A stretch of 64,000 bases of DNA. Origin: CAWBJP01 sp963789165 (GTDB lineage: Bacteria; Actinomycetota; Acidimicrobiia; IMCC26256; BP-133). Positions 17,801-26,037 of the stretch are shown here, in pieces. The notes under the pieces are model-generated. The model searched no databases and was not told the DNA's origin. It saw only the letters and a program-made list of their open reading frames with translations. The translations under genes and the position numbers were made by a program. The stretch spans positions 62,001 to 126,000 of the forward strand of contig CAWBJP010000004.1 in assembly GCA_963789165.1 (NCBI GenBank), in the 5' to 3' direction. How positions within the stretch are numbered: the first letter of the stretch is position 1; every line of letters starts with the position of its first letter.

Positions 17801-18640
17801 GTGCGCTTCCGCAAGCAGGCCCAGCTAGACACCTCCCAGGTCTCGGATCGGCGCGGCATGGGGCCGATGGCGCTCGGTGGCGGAGGGATCGTCGGCCTGA
17901 TCGTCCTCGTCTTCACACTCCTTTCGGGCGGCGAGGGAGGAGTGCCGGCGGATCTGCAGCTGGGCGAGCCGGGCTCGGATCTGTCCGCCGAGTGCAGGAC
18001 CGGCGAAGACGCCAACCAGCGCAGCGACTGCCGCATCGTCGGTGTGATCAACAGCGTGCAGGCCTTCTGGGGCCAGGAGGTCAACGACTACCGGCCGGCG
18101 ACCACAGTCTTCTTCCAGGGCGCCACCACCACGGGCTGCGGGTCTGCCACCTCGGCCGTCGGGCCCTTCTACTGCCCACCCGACCAGCGCGTCTACATCG
18201 ACCTGTCGTTCTACGAGGAGCTCCGTACCCGCTTCGGCGCCACCGGCGGTCCCTTCGCCGAGGCCTACGTCATCGCTCACGAGTACGGCCACCACATCGA
18301 GAATCTCCTGGGCGTCCTCTCCCGGGCCGGTCAGGGCGGCACCGGACCGGAGAGTGAAGGCGTGCGGGTGGAGCTGATGGCCGACTGCCTGGCCGGTATG
18401 TGGGCCCGGGGCGCGGTGGACACCGGGTTCATCGAGGAGTTGACCGACGACGACATCCGTGACGGCCTCGACGCGGCGGCCGCCGTGGGCGACGACCGCA
18501 TCCAGGAGCGGCTTCAGGGTCAGGTCAACCCCGAGTCCTGGACCCACGGTTCGGCCGAGCAGCGCCAGCGCTGGTTCGCCACCGGGTACCGCTCCGACGA
18601 CCTCGCTCCCTGCGACACGTTCGCCGCCCCCGCGCTTTAG
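17801..18640 (+). CDS. Neutral zinc metallopeptidase (YpfJ/KPN_02809 family)
   Basis: Membrane-anchored putative zinc metallopeptidase. The family start is VRFRKQAQLDTSQVSDRRG, so I use GTG at 17801 rather than the longer open frame. A single transmembrane helix (IVGLIVLVFTLLSG) follows a short cytoplasmic arm. The outside domain has HEYGHHIEN as the HExxH-like zinc motif at about residue 160, with ELMADCLAG downstream as the likely third-ligand region. Four or more Cys suggest disulfides. The physiological substrate of this family is not known to me. It is convergent with the enolase-superfamily gene, the stop codons overlapping at 18637-18640. Confidence 0.9.
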   Translation: MRFRKQAQLDTSQVSDRRGMGPMALGGGGIVGLIVLVFTLLSGGEGGVPADLQLGEPGSDLSAECRTGEDANQRSDCRIVGVINSVQAFWGQEVNDYRPATTVFFQGATTTGCGSATSAVGPFYCPPDQRVYIDLSFYEELRTRFGATGGPFAEAYVIAHEYGHHIENLLGVLSRAGQGGTGPESEGVRVELMADCLAGMWARGAVDTGFIEELTDDDIRDGLDAAAAVGDDRIQERLQGQVNPESWTHGSAEQRQRWFATGYRSDDLAPCDTFAAPAL

Positions 18641-19719
18641 CTGACCGCGAAACGCCGGACCGCTTCCTCGTTCCATTCCAGGCCGGCTCCGGGGACGTCC
18701 GCGATGAGGACGTGGCCGTCCTCGACCAGGACGGGCTCAGCGAGGACGGCGCCGGCCACATCGAGGTACTCCAGCCAGTGGCCGGTGGGAGTCACGGCCA
18801 GCAGGTGGGCGCTGAACTCCGGGAAGATGTGGCTCGAGAGCGGGAGGCCGGCGGCCTCGGCGAGACCGGCGGCCCGGAGCCAGCCCGTGACGCCACCGAT
18901 CTTCATAGCGTCGGGCATCCCGAAGTCCGACGCCCCGGCGGCGATGCTCTTCTCCAGGTCGTGCGGGCCCCACCAGTTCTCGCCGATCTGGATGGGTGTC
19001 GCCGCCTCCCGGGCGATCCGGGCGTGGCCGGCGAAGTCGTCGGCCCGGGTGGGCTCTTCGATCCAGAGCAGCCCTTCGTCCTCCAGCGCCCGGGCACGGC
19101 GGATCGCCTCGGGGACGGTGAGAGACTGGTTGTAATCGACCGCCACGGGGACATGGTCGCCGAGCTCGGCCCGGATGGCCCGGACGGCGGCCACGTCGGT
19201 GTCGACGCCGACCTTGACCTTGTAGGCCGGAAATCCCAGTCCGGCCAGCTCGGCTGCTTCCTTGGCCGCGCCGGCCGGGTTCATCGTTCTCAGGCTGCCG
19301 TAGGCCGGTACCGGTCGGGGCTCGCCGCCGAGCAGCCGGACCAGCGGCAAGCCGGCGGCGCGGGCCAGGGCGTCCCAGGCGGCCATGTCGATGCCGGCCA
19401 TGGCCATGCCGGTCAGGCCCTGGGGTCCGAGGAGGCGGAAGGCGGCCTGGAGCCGAACGTCGAGGACGACCGGCGCGGCAGCGCTGCCTTTGATCAGCTC
19501 CTCCAGGCGCGTGACGAGATCGGCCACCGCTCCCAGGGCGACGGGCGTGTAGCAGAAGACGTAGCTGTGACCGGTCACGCCCTCTTCGGTGACGAGGTCG
19601 ATGAGCACCAGTGGAGCCGTGGCGATCCGCCCGCTGGCCGTCTGCACCGGCGGGTCCAACGGCACGCTCACCGGCCGGGCCCGGAGAGCGGCCACGGTCA
19701 GCTCGCCGGCGGCCGTCAT
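18637..19719 (-). CDS. Mandelate racemase/muconate-lactonizing enzyme family protein
   Basis: Enolase-superfamily enzyme that abstracts a proton alpha to a carboxylate using Mg2+. The 360-residue product shows the KxK base pair in YKVKVG. Metal ligands are Asp in VAVDYNQS, Glu in LWIEEPT and Glu in QIGENW. His in SSHIFPEFS is the second base, with the family Glu following. The His-containing layout is closest to the mandelate racemase subgroup, so racemisation or acid-sugar dehydration is possible; the substrate is unknown. ATG at 19719 gives the family-like N-terminus TVAALRARPVSVPL. An upstream TTG at 19767 is less likely. It is monocistronic and convergent with the zinc peptidase. Confidence 0.88.
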   Translation of the reverse strand: MTAAGELTVAALRARPVSVPLDPPVQTASGRIATAPLVLIDLVTEEGVTGHSYVFCYTPVALGAVADLVTRLEELIKGSAAAPVVLDVRLQAAFRLLGPQGLTGMAMAGIDMAAWDALARAAGLPLVRLLGGEPRPVPAYGSLRTMNPAGAAKEAAELAGLGFPAYKVKVGVDTDVAAVRAIRAELGDHVPVAVDYNQSLTVPEAIRRARALEDEGLLWIEEPTRADDFAGHARIAREAATPIQIGENWWGPHDLEKSIAAGASDFGMPDAMKIGGVTGWLRAAGLAEAAGLPLSSHIFPEFSAHLLAVTPTGHWLEYLDVAGAVLAEPVLVEDGHVLIADVPGAGLEWNEEAVRRFAVS

Positions 19720-19844
19720 GCGCGGAGTCGACCACGGCGTGTCGACCGGGGCAAGGCATTTCATCAACGCCCAGTCGCCCTGGTGATGTCACACCCCGTC
19801 GGTATGGTCCGCTCATGTGTTCCAAACGGTGAGGAGGGTGACTA

Positions 19845-20105
19845 ATGGACTACGAAGCTGGGGACGTGATCGTGTACCGCACCTACGGCGGCGGACTGCG
19901 CCGGGTGCGGGTCCTGGAGCGGCTGCGCGACGTGAAGCGGGGCCGGCCAGGGTTCGACGGGACGGTCGTGTCCGGACCGGAGAAAGGCCTCGACGTCTGG
20001 GGCTACGACGACCAGATCGTCGACCTGCGCCTGGTTCAGAACCCCACGCGGGTCGATGTGGTCCGCCCGTCCCACGTCGAAGAGGAGAGTCCCGGGGCTG
20101 CCTGA
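19845..20105 (+). CDS. Small hypothetical protein (86 residues)
   Basis: Not recognised. It starts ATG at 19845 after an excellent GAGGAGGG ribosome site. The sequence opens MDYEAGDVIVYRTYGGGLRRV, followed by GTVVSGPEKGLDVWGYDDQIVDLR. This beta-rich pattern suggests an SH3-like or Tudor-like small barrel. It has no Cys, signal peptide or membrane segment. It is followed by another small gene 140 bases downstream on the same strand. Codon use is as in neighbours, and the strong ribosome site is the main reason to believe it. Confidence 0.65.
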   Translation: MDYEAGDVIVYRTYGGGLRRVRVLERLRDVKRGRPGFDGTVVSGPEKGLDVWGYDDQIVDLRLVQNPTRVDVVRPSHVEEESPGAA

Positions 20106-20126
20106 CGGGACGGGGCGGTTAGCATC

Positions 20127-20240
20127 GGCTCCTTCGCGTCCCGACGCCACGACCTGGCTCCAACCAGGACGAGGTCGGACCCTGACTCAACCTCGCGGGC
20201 TTTGCGGCCGACGACGGTGACGCATCCCAGCGAAGGAGCC
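20127..20240 (+). promoter_or_regulatory. Structured leader that can hide the ribosome site of the 61-residue ORF
   Basis: GGCTCCTTCGC at 20127-20137 is a perfect 11-base complement of GCGAAGGAGCC at 20230-20240, which contains the GAAGGAG ribosome site of the GTG start at 20245. Between the arms are further hairpins, for example CCTGG-CTCCAA-CCAGG near 20153-20168 and GCGTC-CC-GACGC at the left arm. The layout is that of a cis-acting RNA switch or attenuator. No known riboswitch class was recognised. Confidence 0.45.
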
Positions 20241-20244
20241 CCTC

Positions 20245-20430
20245 GTGGCCTCGACCCCGAACCCGTCCCACATCCGCCATTACCACAGCCAGTTGGAAGA
20301 CCTGCGCACCCTGCGGGCCACTCATGTCGCATCCGGCAACGACGCCAAGGTCACCAACGTCAACCGGCAGATCCAGGCCCAGCTGAGATGGATCGCCGTG
20401 GCCGAGAAGATGGTGGCGCCCGCCGCCTGA
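20245..20430 (+). CDS. Small hypothetical protein (61 residues)
   Basis: Not recognised. GTG start at 20245 with GAAGGAG five bases upstream. The product is polar and helical (IRHYHSQLEDLRTLRATHVASG, then DAKVTNVNRQIQAQLRWIAVAEKM), probably a two-helix hairpin. It lacks Cys and membrane segments. The coding evidence is the good ribosome site, amphipathic helices and the absence of a competing gene. It lies just before the tRNA-Pro gene. Its ribosome site is complementary to the start of its own leader (see separate entry). Confidence 0.6.
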   Translation: MASTPNPSHIRHYHSQLEDLRTLRATHVASGNDAKVTNVNRQIQAQLRWIAVAEKMVAPAA

Positions 20431-20485
20431 GCCGGTGTCGAGCAGTCGCCAACCCGGCGAGGTCCGCAGGTACGCTGGACCGGAC

Positions 20486-20557
20486 CGGGGAGTGGCGCAG
20501 TGGTAGCGCACCTGCTTTGGGGGCAGGCGGTCGGGGGTTCAAATCCCCCCTCCCCGA
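20486..20557 (+). tRNA. tRNA-Pro (TGG)
   Basis: Acceptor stem CGGGGAG pairs with CTCCCCG. The anticodon stem CCTGC/GCAGG encloses the loop TTTGGGG with anticodon TGG. The T-arm GGGGGTTCAAATCCCCC is intact. Discriminator A; CCA is not encoded. It is 24 bases upstream of tRNA-Gly. Confidence 0.95.
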
Positions 20558-20581
20558 CGGGTCGCTAGTGTGACTCACGAT

Positions 20582-20655
20582 GCGGGTGTAGCTCAGTATG
20601 GTAGAGCGCGGTCCTTCCAAGTCCGATGCCGCCGGTTCGAGTCCGGTCACCCGCT
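20582..20655 (+). tRNA. tRNA-Gly (TCC)
   Basis: Acceptor GCGGGTG pairs with CACCCGC, discriminator T. The anticodon loop CTTCCAA gives anticodon TCC. The T-arm CCGGTTCGAGTCCGG is intact. The anticodon stem CGGTC/GTCCG has a T-T mismatch at the fourth pair, slightly unusual. CCA is not encoded. Its 3' end abuts the stop of the convergent nuclease gene. Confidence 0.93.
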
Positions 20656-20656
20656 C

Positions 20657-21331
20657 TCAGTCTTCAAGCCGGAAGGGTTCGAACTTCCGGCCGAGGTACA
20701 GCTGCGTTCGCGCCGTAATGGCTTCCGTCGGGATCATGTAGACACATGCGTCCCCACACACGACGAACAACCACTCGTAGTCCGATGGGTTGAAGTCGCG
20801 CCTCAAGGTCCGCTTCGTGTTGCTCCCGATCGTTTTCAGGCCCACCACATAGCCCCGCTGGCTCGCCATCCGTTGGGTCGTTGTCTTGACCTGGACCCGC
20901 TCGAGCCGATCGCCGTTCTCAATAATCAGATCCCATGGCTGCGTGTCCGTGAGAGGTATGGCAACCTGCAGCCCGATACGGCTGAAGTAGGCGATCGCGA
21001 TACCGAGACTGGCATTTCCCTGAATCCGCGTGTTCGGGTGGGTCTTGAATCCAAGGGCCTCTCGAAGTGGGCGTCGCTCGGGTGGGTCGGGTCTCGGCGG
21101 GCGGTTCGCCCGGGCCCGCTCCCGACGGGACGAGGCGGCGACCAACGCCTCCTCGCGATGGGCCAAGTACCACTCGTGCTGGTACACCTTCCGGCACGGC
21201 CGGCAATACGAATCGAACTTGACGTTCCCGTTCGTCCGCAGCGTCGCCGGGAATTCCTGCAGCGGTTTGATCGCCTCACAGCGCCGGCACTGGCGGTTCC
21301 CAAGGTCGGCGAACTCCGGTACGTCAGCCAT
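20657..21331 (-). CDS. Zinc-finger PD-(D/E)XK nuclease, group I intron endonuclease-like
   Basis: A 224-residue protein with an N-terminal zinc-ribbon-like motif (C15xxC18 ... C43xxC46) and a basic linker. The C-terminal domain matches the group I intron-associated PD-(D/E)XK family (I-Ssp6803I type). NASLGIAIAYFSRIGLQVAIP is followed by PWDLII with Asp134 and then VQVKT with Gln147 and Lys149, the D...QxK variant of the active site. It is free-standing; I see no intron. ATG at 21331 is preceded by GGGAGG. The stop lies two bases from the end of the convergent tRNA-Gly. It is 58 bases downstream of the McrC-like gene on the same strand, so it may belong to that operon or be a tRNA-linked homing nuclease. 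Confidence 0.75.
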   Translation of the reverse strand: MADVPEFADLGNRQCRRCEAIKPLQEFPATLRTNGNVKFDSYCRPCRKVYQHEWYLAHREEALVAASSRRERARANRPPRPDPPERRPLREALGFKTHPNTRIQGNASLGIAIAYFSRIGLQVAIPLTDTQPWDLIIENGDRLERVQVKTTTQRMASQRGYVVGLKTIGSNTKRTLRRDFNPSDYEWLFVVCGDACVYMIPTEAITARTQLYLGRKFEPFRLED

Positions 21332-21389
21332 CACACCTCCCCAGCGGGCGCGCCGTTGCGCCTCCTCCCGACCCTACCGACGGGGTACG

Positions 21390-22931
21390 TCAGGAACTGC
21401 CGGGCCGGGCGGCGAGGTCGGCTACCTCAACGAAACCCGCGGCCGACAGGCCGGACGGCACCACCCCCTCGAGGGCGCGGTCGAGGAAGGACCCGAGCAA
21501 CGACCATCCCGCCTCCGACGGCGGGGCGGAGACGGTGGCCAGCGACAGGGCGAAGCCGATCTCGTTGACCCGGGGCCTCGTTCCGGGGAAGACGACCAGG
21601 CAGCGGCGGGCGCACAGCCGGGGGGCACCGGTCATGGGGTCGGCCTCCCCGTGGGCCAGGGAGCGGGCGTAGCCGAGCTTGTCGTCGTGGTAGGTGGCGT
21701 TGCGGCTCCAGGTGGCGTCCACGGCCATCACCACCGGCTGCCCGCCCGTGGGCCACCACTCCACCACCGCGTCGGGGCTCCGCTTGCGACCCAGGGCCAC
21801 GATGCCTTCGCCCCGGCGGGGATAGACCCGGTCGAAGGCCACCCGCACCCGGCCCAGGGCCGTGGCCGCCTCCTCGGCCCCGCCCCGGGGCAGCGGCGCG
21901 CCCGGCCGGGCCGGAAGGCCGAGGCGGCGCCGTACCGCGGCCCGCACCGCCTGGGCCACCCACACCTCGAAGAGGGCGTTGAGCGTCTGGGTGCGCAACC
22001 CGAGGGCGACGGGGTCGCCGGGCAGGGGCGAGAAGTGCAGGCTGTCGTCGAGGGCGTCGGAGAGGGTCCGGAAGGCCCGGTAGTGGGGCTGGTCCCGCAA
22101 CAGGAAGCTGACCCGGGGGGCGGGGCCGGGTGACAGCTGCGCCCAGGGCGCCTCCCCGGCCAGCAGCTGGAGGGCCCGGGCCGAAGCCACCAGCTCGTTG
22201 GCCAGCTCGGTGTCGACCAGGGCCTCTTCGACGGTCGCCTCCCGGACGAGGCCGAGGAGACGGCGCACCACGCCGACCACGAAGCGGTTCTCGGGCGTGT
22301 CGGGGCTGCGTTCCCGGGCCAGGGTGGCGACCTGGCCGTAGCGGGGCGCCTCGGGCGGGCGGGGCGGGTCGAAGGGATGGAGCCGGCGCAGCAGCAGGCG
22401 CCGGCCGCCGGTGCGTTCCAGCGGCGCCCACTCCTGGCGCGAGGTGGAAGCGGTGACGGGGGCCCGGTGCAGAGCGGCGAAGGCAGGCAGGGCCCGGCGG
22501 AGGAGGGCGATGGCCACCAGCGCCCGCTCCTCGTCCCGTTTCGGGACACGGGGCGCGAGGTCGGCCCAGATGCGGGCCCGCCCGGCCGGATCGGCCAGGG
22601 CCCCGGCCCCCGCCCAGGTGCGGAACTGCTCGACGAGGAAAGCGAAGCCCTCCACCGTGGTGCGCCCCGGCAGCATCACCACCCGGGGACGCACGGCCGC
22701 CGCCCCGGCGGGGGTGAACATCAGGTCGAGCTCCCCCACCCACTGCTCCCGGCGGCAGTCGGCCACCCACACCGGGTCGGCCCGGTCACCCACGAACGGC
22801 ACCGGCATCCCCGCGATGAGCAATTGGCCTTCCACCCCGGGAGCCAGGGTGAACTCCAGGGCGGTGGCCTCGTCGATGCGCAGCGGGTCGCCGGTGACAG
22901 GCACCGCCCGTCCCCCGAGCAGCAGGCTCAT
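21390..22931 (-). CDS. McrC-like restriction component (DUF2357/PD-(D/E)XK nuclease)
   Basis: Probable nuclease partner of the AAA protein encoded just upstream. The 513-residue protein starts MSLLLGGRAVPV, five bases after that gene's stop. Its N-terminal half is beta-rich. A helical middle contains PENRFVVGVVRRLLG and LNALFEVWVAQAV, the pattern seen in DUF2357/McrC proteins. The C-terminal nuclease core near residues 385-425 reads SPDAVVEWW, then VVMAVDATW, then DDKLGYARS. The usual D-A-K of the catalytic strand is D-A-T, so the Lys may be supplied by DDK or the site may be weakened. Together with the McrB-like gene it resembles a type IV (modified-DNA) restriction system. Confidence 0.8.
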   Translation of the reverse strand: MSLLLGGRAVPVTGDPLRIDEATALEFTLAPGVEGQLLIAGMPVPFVGDRADPVWVADCRREQWVGELDLMFTPAGAAAVRPRVVMLPGRTTVEGFAFLVEQFRTWAGAGALADPAGRARIWADLAPRVPKRDEERALVAIALLRRALPAFAALHRAPVTASTSRQEWAPLERTGGRRLLLRRLHPFDPPRPPEAPRYGQVATLARERSPDTPENRFVVGVVRRLLGLVREATVEEALVDTELANELVASARALQLLAGEAPWAQLSPGPAPRVSFLLRDQPHYRAFRTLSDALDDSLHFSPLPGDPVALGLRTQTLNALFEVWVAQAVRAAVRRRLGLPARPGAPLPRGGAEEAATALGRVRVAFDRVYPRRGEGIVALGRKRSPDAVVEWWPTGGQPVVMAVDATWSRNATYHDDKLGYARSLAHGEADPMTGAPRLCARRCLVVFPGTRPRVNEIGFALSLATVSAPPSEAGWSLLGSFLDRALEGVVPSGLSAAGFVEVADLAARPGSS

Positions 22932-22936
22932 GGCCT

Positions 22937-25900
22937 TTAGGAGAGCCGCATCTGGCCCAGGGTGAAGTCCTGGCGCCGCAGCTCGGTGAGCATCCGTTCC
23001 AGAGTGGCCACCGAGCGGGGGAACTCGCCCGGCGCGGCCCGGAGCCGGCCGACGAGGGCTTCGAGCACCTCGGGGTGGGCGGGGTCGGATCGGGAGAAGC
23101 GCAGCCGGGGTAGCACCTGGGCGGACAGGGCCCAGTCGAGCGCCTCTTCGTGCGTGTGACCCCGGGCCGCCCCCATCACCGCCCAGCGCACCAGGCGTCC
23201 GCCGGCGCGGTACCCGAGCCCCTGGCCGGCGTCGTCGAGGCTGCCGTCGAGGTCGACCAGCAGGCGGGGCACCCACGACGGCACCGCCGCCGTCTCCGGC
23301 AGGTGATCGAGGAACGCCTTGAGCTCACCGGCCTCCACCACCAGGTAGGCGGCCCGGTCGAGGATCTTGGCTGACACCGGCTGGGTGGTCTCGTCCAGGT
23401 TCACCGTGCCCACCACCACCAGGTTGGCGGGATAGGCCACCTCGGCCGGGAAGCCGGCCTCCTCGTCCCCGCCGGTGTGGAAGGCCACCCGGCCGGAGGG
23501 GATCTCCATCTTCGAGAGCAGCTCGGCCAGGTAGTGCTCGGGCCGGGCCAGGTTCATCTCGTCCAGGCACAGGTGGTAGGCCCGCCCGGGGTCACCGGCG
23601 GCGGACACGATGAACTGGGAGGCGGGCGTGGACGAGAAGAGCGCCCCCGGGAAGGGCGGCAGGTAGCCGAGCAGGTCCTCGTTGGCGTGCCAGTCGGGGC
23701 GCACGGCCACGAGACAGACAGCGGCGCCGAGTTCATCGGCGGCTTCGACGGCGAGTCGGGTCTTGCCCGTCCCCGACGGCCCGGCCAGGATCACCAGCCG
23801 GCTCTCAGCCACGGCCAGCTCGTACTGGGCCACCAGAGTCGTCGGGTAGAAGCCGCCCCGGGCCCGGAGCCGGGCGTGGAGCGTCTCGGCCGGTGGCGCC
23901 CCCGTGGTCTTGCCCGCCCGTTTCGCCTTGCGGGGCGTGGCCGGTACGGGGGTCTTCCCGACCTCCGCCGCGGCTCCGTTCCCAGCCGGGGCCGGTGCCT
24001 CAGCCACACGGGCGCGCTGGTCGGCCAGCATGACCTCGAGGGCAGCGAGGTCACGCTGCACCCCGGGCTGCTCGGCGGCCAGGGGTGCCAGGTGGTCGCG
24101 CACCTCGACCAGGAGTCCCTCGAGCCCGCCGGCGTCGAGGGTCCGCAACGACTGGGAGCCCCGGGGACTCGACCAGCGCCGGTACACGGCCGACCACGGC
24201 ACCACCCCCCGGGGCAGGAGCACGGCCGCGTCGCGGTCACCGTTGAGCACCCATCCCCTCCGGGCCGGGGCGACGGCCAGGACCCGCCACAGACCCACGA
24301 CCTCGTTACCGGCATCGGTGGCGGCCCACAGCACGGCCACATCGCCCGCCTCCGGTGGGGTCTCCTCGATGATCGGGCGGTACTCGTCCACAAACGGGTC
24401 GGTGAGCTCCATCCGGGGTTGACCGGCGAAGGCCGCCAGCCAGGCGCAGCGCCGCACCCCCTTCTCGCAGAAGTCGAGCTTGAACCGCTCGGAGGAGGCG
24501 CAGGCCCGGTTCCCGGCCGGGGCGGTGCAGATGGTCCCGTCGAAGAAGTGGTTGTGGGCGTTGACCCGGACGACGTAGGCCGGTGTGGCCTTCGCCGCCG
24601 CCGGCCGGGCCAGGCGCTCGGGCCACCCCCGCTGCACCGCCGATCCGCCGGTCAGCATCTCGACCGTGCCGGCCGCCACGCCGGCTCGGGGCGCGGCCGC
24701 CGGCGCCTGGGCCAGCGCCGAGACCTTGCGGTCCATGCCGGGCAGGAGACGTACCTGGCGGGTGAGGTCGGCCATGGCGGCCAGATCGCCGGCCGCCCGG
24801 GCCGCGGCCAGCGACTCGACCAGCGTCCCACCCACCCCCCGGTTGGCGGCCCGGTCGATCACGCTGGCCGTCTCCCGGCGGATCTTCTCCCCCTCCAGCG
24901 AGGTGGACAGGTCGGACAGCCAGGCCCGGGCTTCGATCAGCTCCCCGGCGTCGAGGGCCAGGCGCACCAGGTCGGAAACGTCGGCCGCATCGCCGGTGGC
25001 GTGGGGTTCCACCCCGGCCAAGGAGTCGAGCACCTCGGCCTCGGCCCGGCGCCCGTCCTCCACCACCGCGGCCAGTTCCTTGTCGCCGGCGGCGTCGGCC
25101 ACCGGACCGGCCACGCCGCCCAGGAGGCGGTGGGCGAAGAACCGGTGCTCCTCGGCCAGCGGGGCCATGACCTCGGCCAGGGCGACGGCCAGCCCGGCGG
25201 GCTCGGGACGGGGTGGCGGCCCGCCGAGGGCGGCCAGGAGCCGGCCGGCCAGGACGGGGTCACCGGTACCGGCCTGGCGGGTCAGGGCCTTGACCCGGGC
25301 TGCGGGCAGCGGCTCGATGGCCGGTCCCAGGTCCCGGACCCGGGCGGCCAGGTCGGTGGCCAGGTCGACCCGCGCCTCCAGCTCGCGGCGGACCTTGGCG
25401 TACAGCGGCGTGCCCTCCACCACCCCCGAGGCCCGCAGCAGCGCCTCGGCCCGCTCGGCCAGGGGGGCGACCGCGCCGGGGTCAGGGGCCGTGCCGGCCT
25501 GGAGGGGGGTGACGACGCCTTTCAGCTCGGCGTTGAGGTCGCGGACGACGGCCTGGGCCTTGGCCACCTGGGACAGGACAGGCACGGTGGAAGCCAGGTG
25601 GACCAGGCGGGCGGTGTCGTCGGTGAAGCGGCGCTGCTTGACCTCAGACCCGAGGTTGGGGGGCCAGCCGCCGGGGAGGATGGCCGCCGCCAGCTCGTCC
25701 GGCAGGGGGTGGACGTACCACAGCTTGGCCGGGCGCAACCCGACCACGGCCGCCACCCACCAGTCCAGGAGGGCGCCCAGGGTGGGATCGTCGGGGGCGA
25801 GCTCGACGGCCACCTGGGCCAGGCGGACCTCCACCGGGCGCAGCGCACCGTCGGGCACGCCGGCGTGGAGACCCCAGACCACCAGGTCGTGGAGGACGGA

Positions 25901-26014
25901 GGCGGCCCAGCGCCGGTCTGCAGCCGTGGGCACGACGCCGCTCTCCACCGGACGCCCGACCAGTGCACTGGCCCGTCCGGCGGTGTTGACGGCGGTCGAG
26001 ACCCCCTCATCCAT
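22937..26014 (-). CDS. McrB-like AAA+ ATPase with large N-terminal region
   Basis: A 1025-residue protein whose last about 285 residues are an AAA+ motor of the McrB/dynein-related type. It has Walker A AGPSGTGKTRLA near 750, Walker B HLCLDEMNLARPEHYL, and the sensor region TVNLDETTQPVSAKILDRA. The first about 480 residues are helical Ala/Leu-rich repeats with no match I recognise. Around 480-520 is a Cys/His motif (NAHNHFFDGTIC...NRAC...CEKGVRRCAW). It is followed by a beta-rich segment (AGDVAVLWAATDAGNEVVGLWRV) that could be a modified-base or target reader. By analogy with McrB the N-terminus would recognise the target and the motor would drive the McrC-like nuclease. The start is 23 bases after the Rrf2 regulator stop. 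Confidence 0.85.
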   Translation of the reverse strand: MDEGVSTAVNTAGRASALVGRPVESGVVPTAADRRWAASVLHDLVVWGLHAGVPDGALRPVEVRLAQVAVELAPDDPTLGALLDWWVAAVVGLRPAKLWYVHPLPDELAAAILPGGWPPNLGSEVKQRRFTDDTARLVHLASTVPVLSQVAKAQAVVRDLNAELKGVVTPLQAGTAPDPGAVAPLAERAEALLRASGVVEGTPLYAKVRRELEARVDLATDLAARVRDLGPAIEPLPAARVKALTRQAGTGDPVLAGRLLAALGGPPPRPEPAGLAVALAEVMAPLAEEHRFFAHRLLGGVAGPVADAAGDKELAAVVEDGRRAEAEVLDSLAGVEPHATGDAADVSDLVRLALDAGELIEARAWLSDLSTSLEGEKIRRETASVIDRAANRGVGGTLVESLAAARAAGDLAAMADLTRQVRLLPGMDRKVSALAQAPAAAPRAGVAAGTVEMLTGGSAVQRGWPERLARPAAAKATPAYVVRVNAHNHFFDGTICTAPAGNRACASSERFKLDFCEKGVRRCAWLAAFAGQPRMELTDPFVDEYRPIIEETPPEAGDVAVLWAATDAGNEVVGLWRVLAVAPARRGWVLNGDRDAAVLLPRGVVPWSAVYRRWSSPRGSQSLRTLDAGGLEGLLVEVRDHLAPLAAEQPGVQRDLAALEVMLADQRARVAEAPAPAGNGAAAEVGKTPVPATPRKAKRAGKTTGAPPAETLHARLRARGGFYPTTLVAQYELAVAESRLVILAGPSGTGKTRLAVEAADELGAAVCLVAVRPDWHANEDLLGYLPPFPGALFSSTPASQFIVSAAGDPGRAYHLCLDEMNLARPEHYLAELLSKMEIPSGRVAFHTGGDEEAGFPAEVAYPANLVVVGTVNLDETTQPVSAKILDRAAYLVVEAGELKAFLDHLPETAAVPSWVPRLLVDLDGSLDDAGQGLGYRAGGRLVRWAVMGAARGHTHEEALDWALSAQVLPRLRFSRSDPAHPEVLEALVGRLRAAPGEFPRSVATLERMLTELRRQDFTLGQMRLS

Positions 26015-26037
26015 CGCCGATCGACGCTACACGGCCA

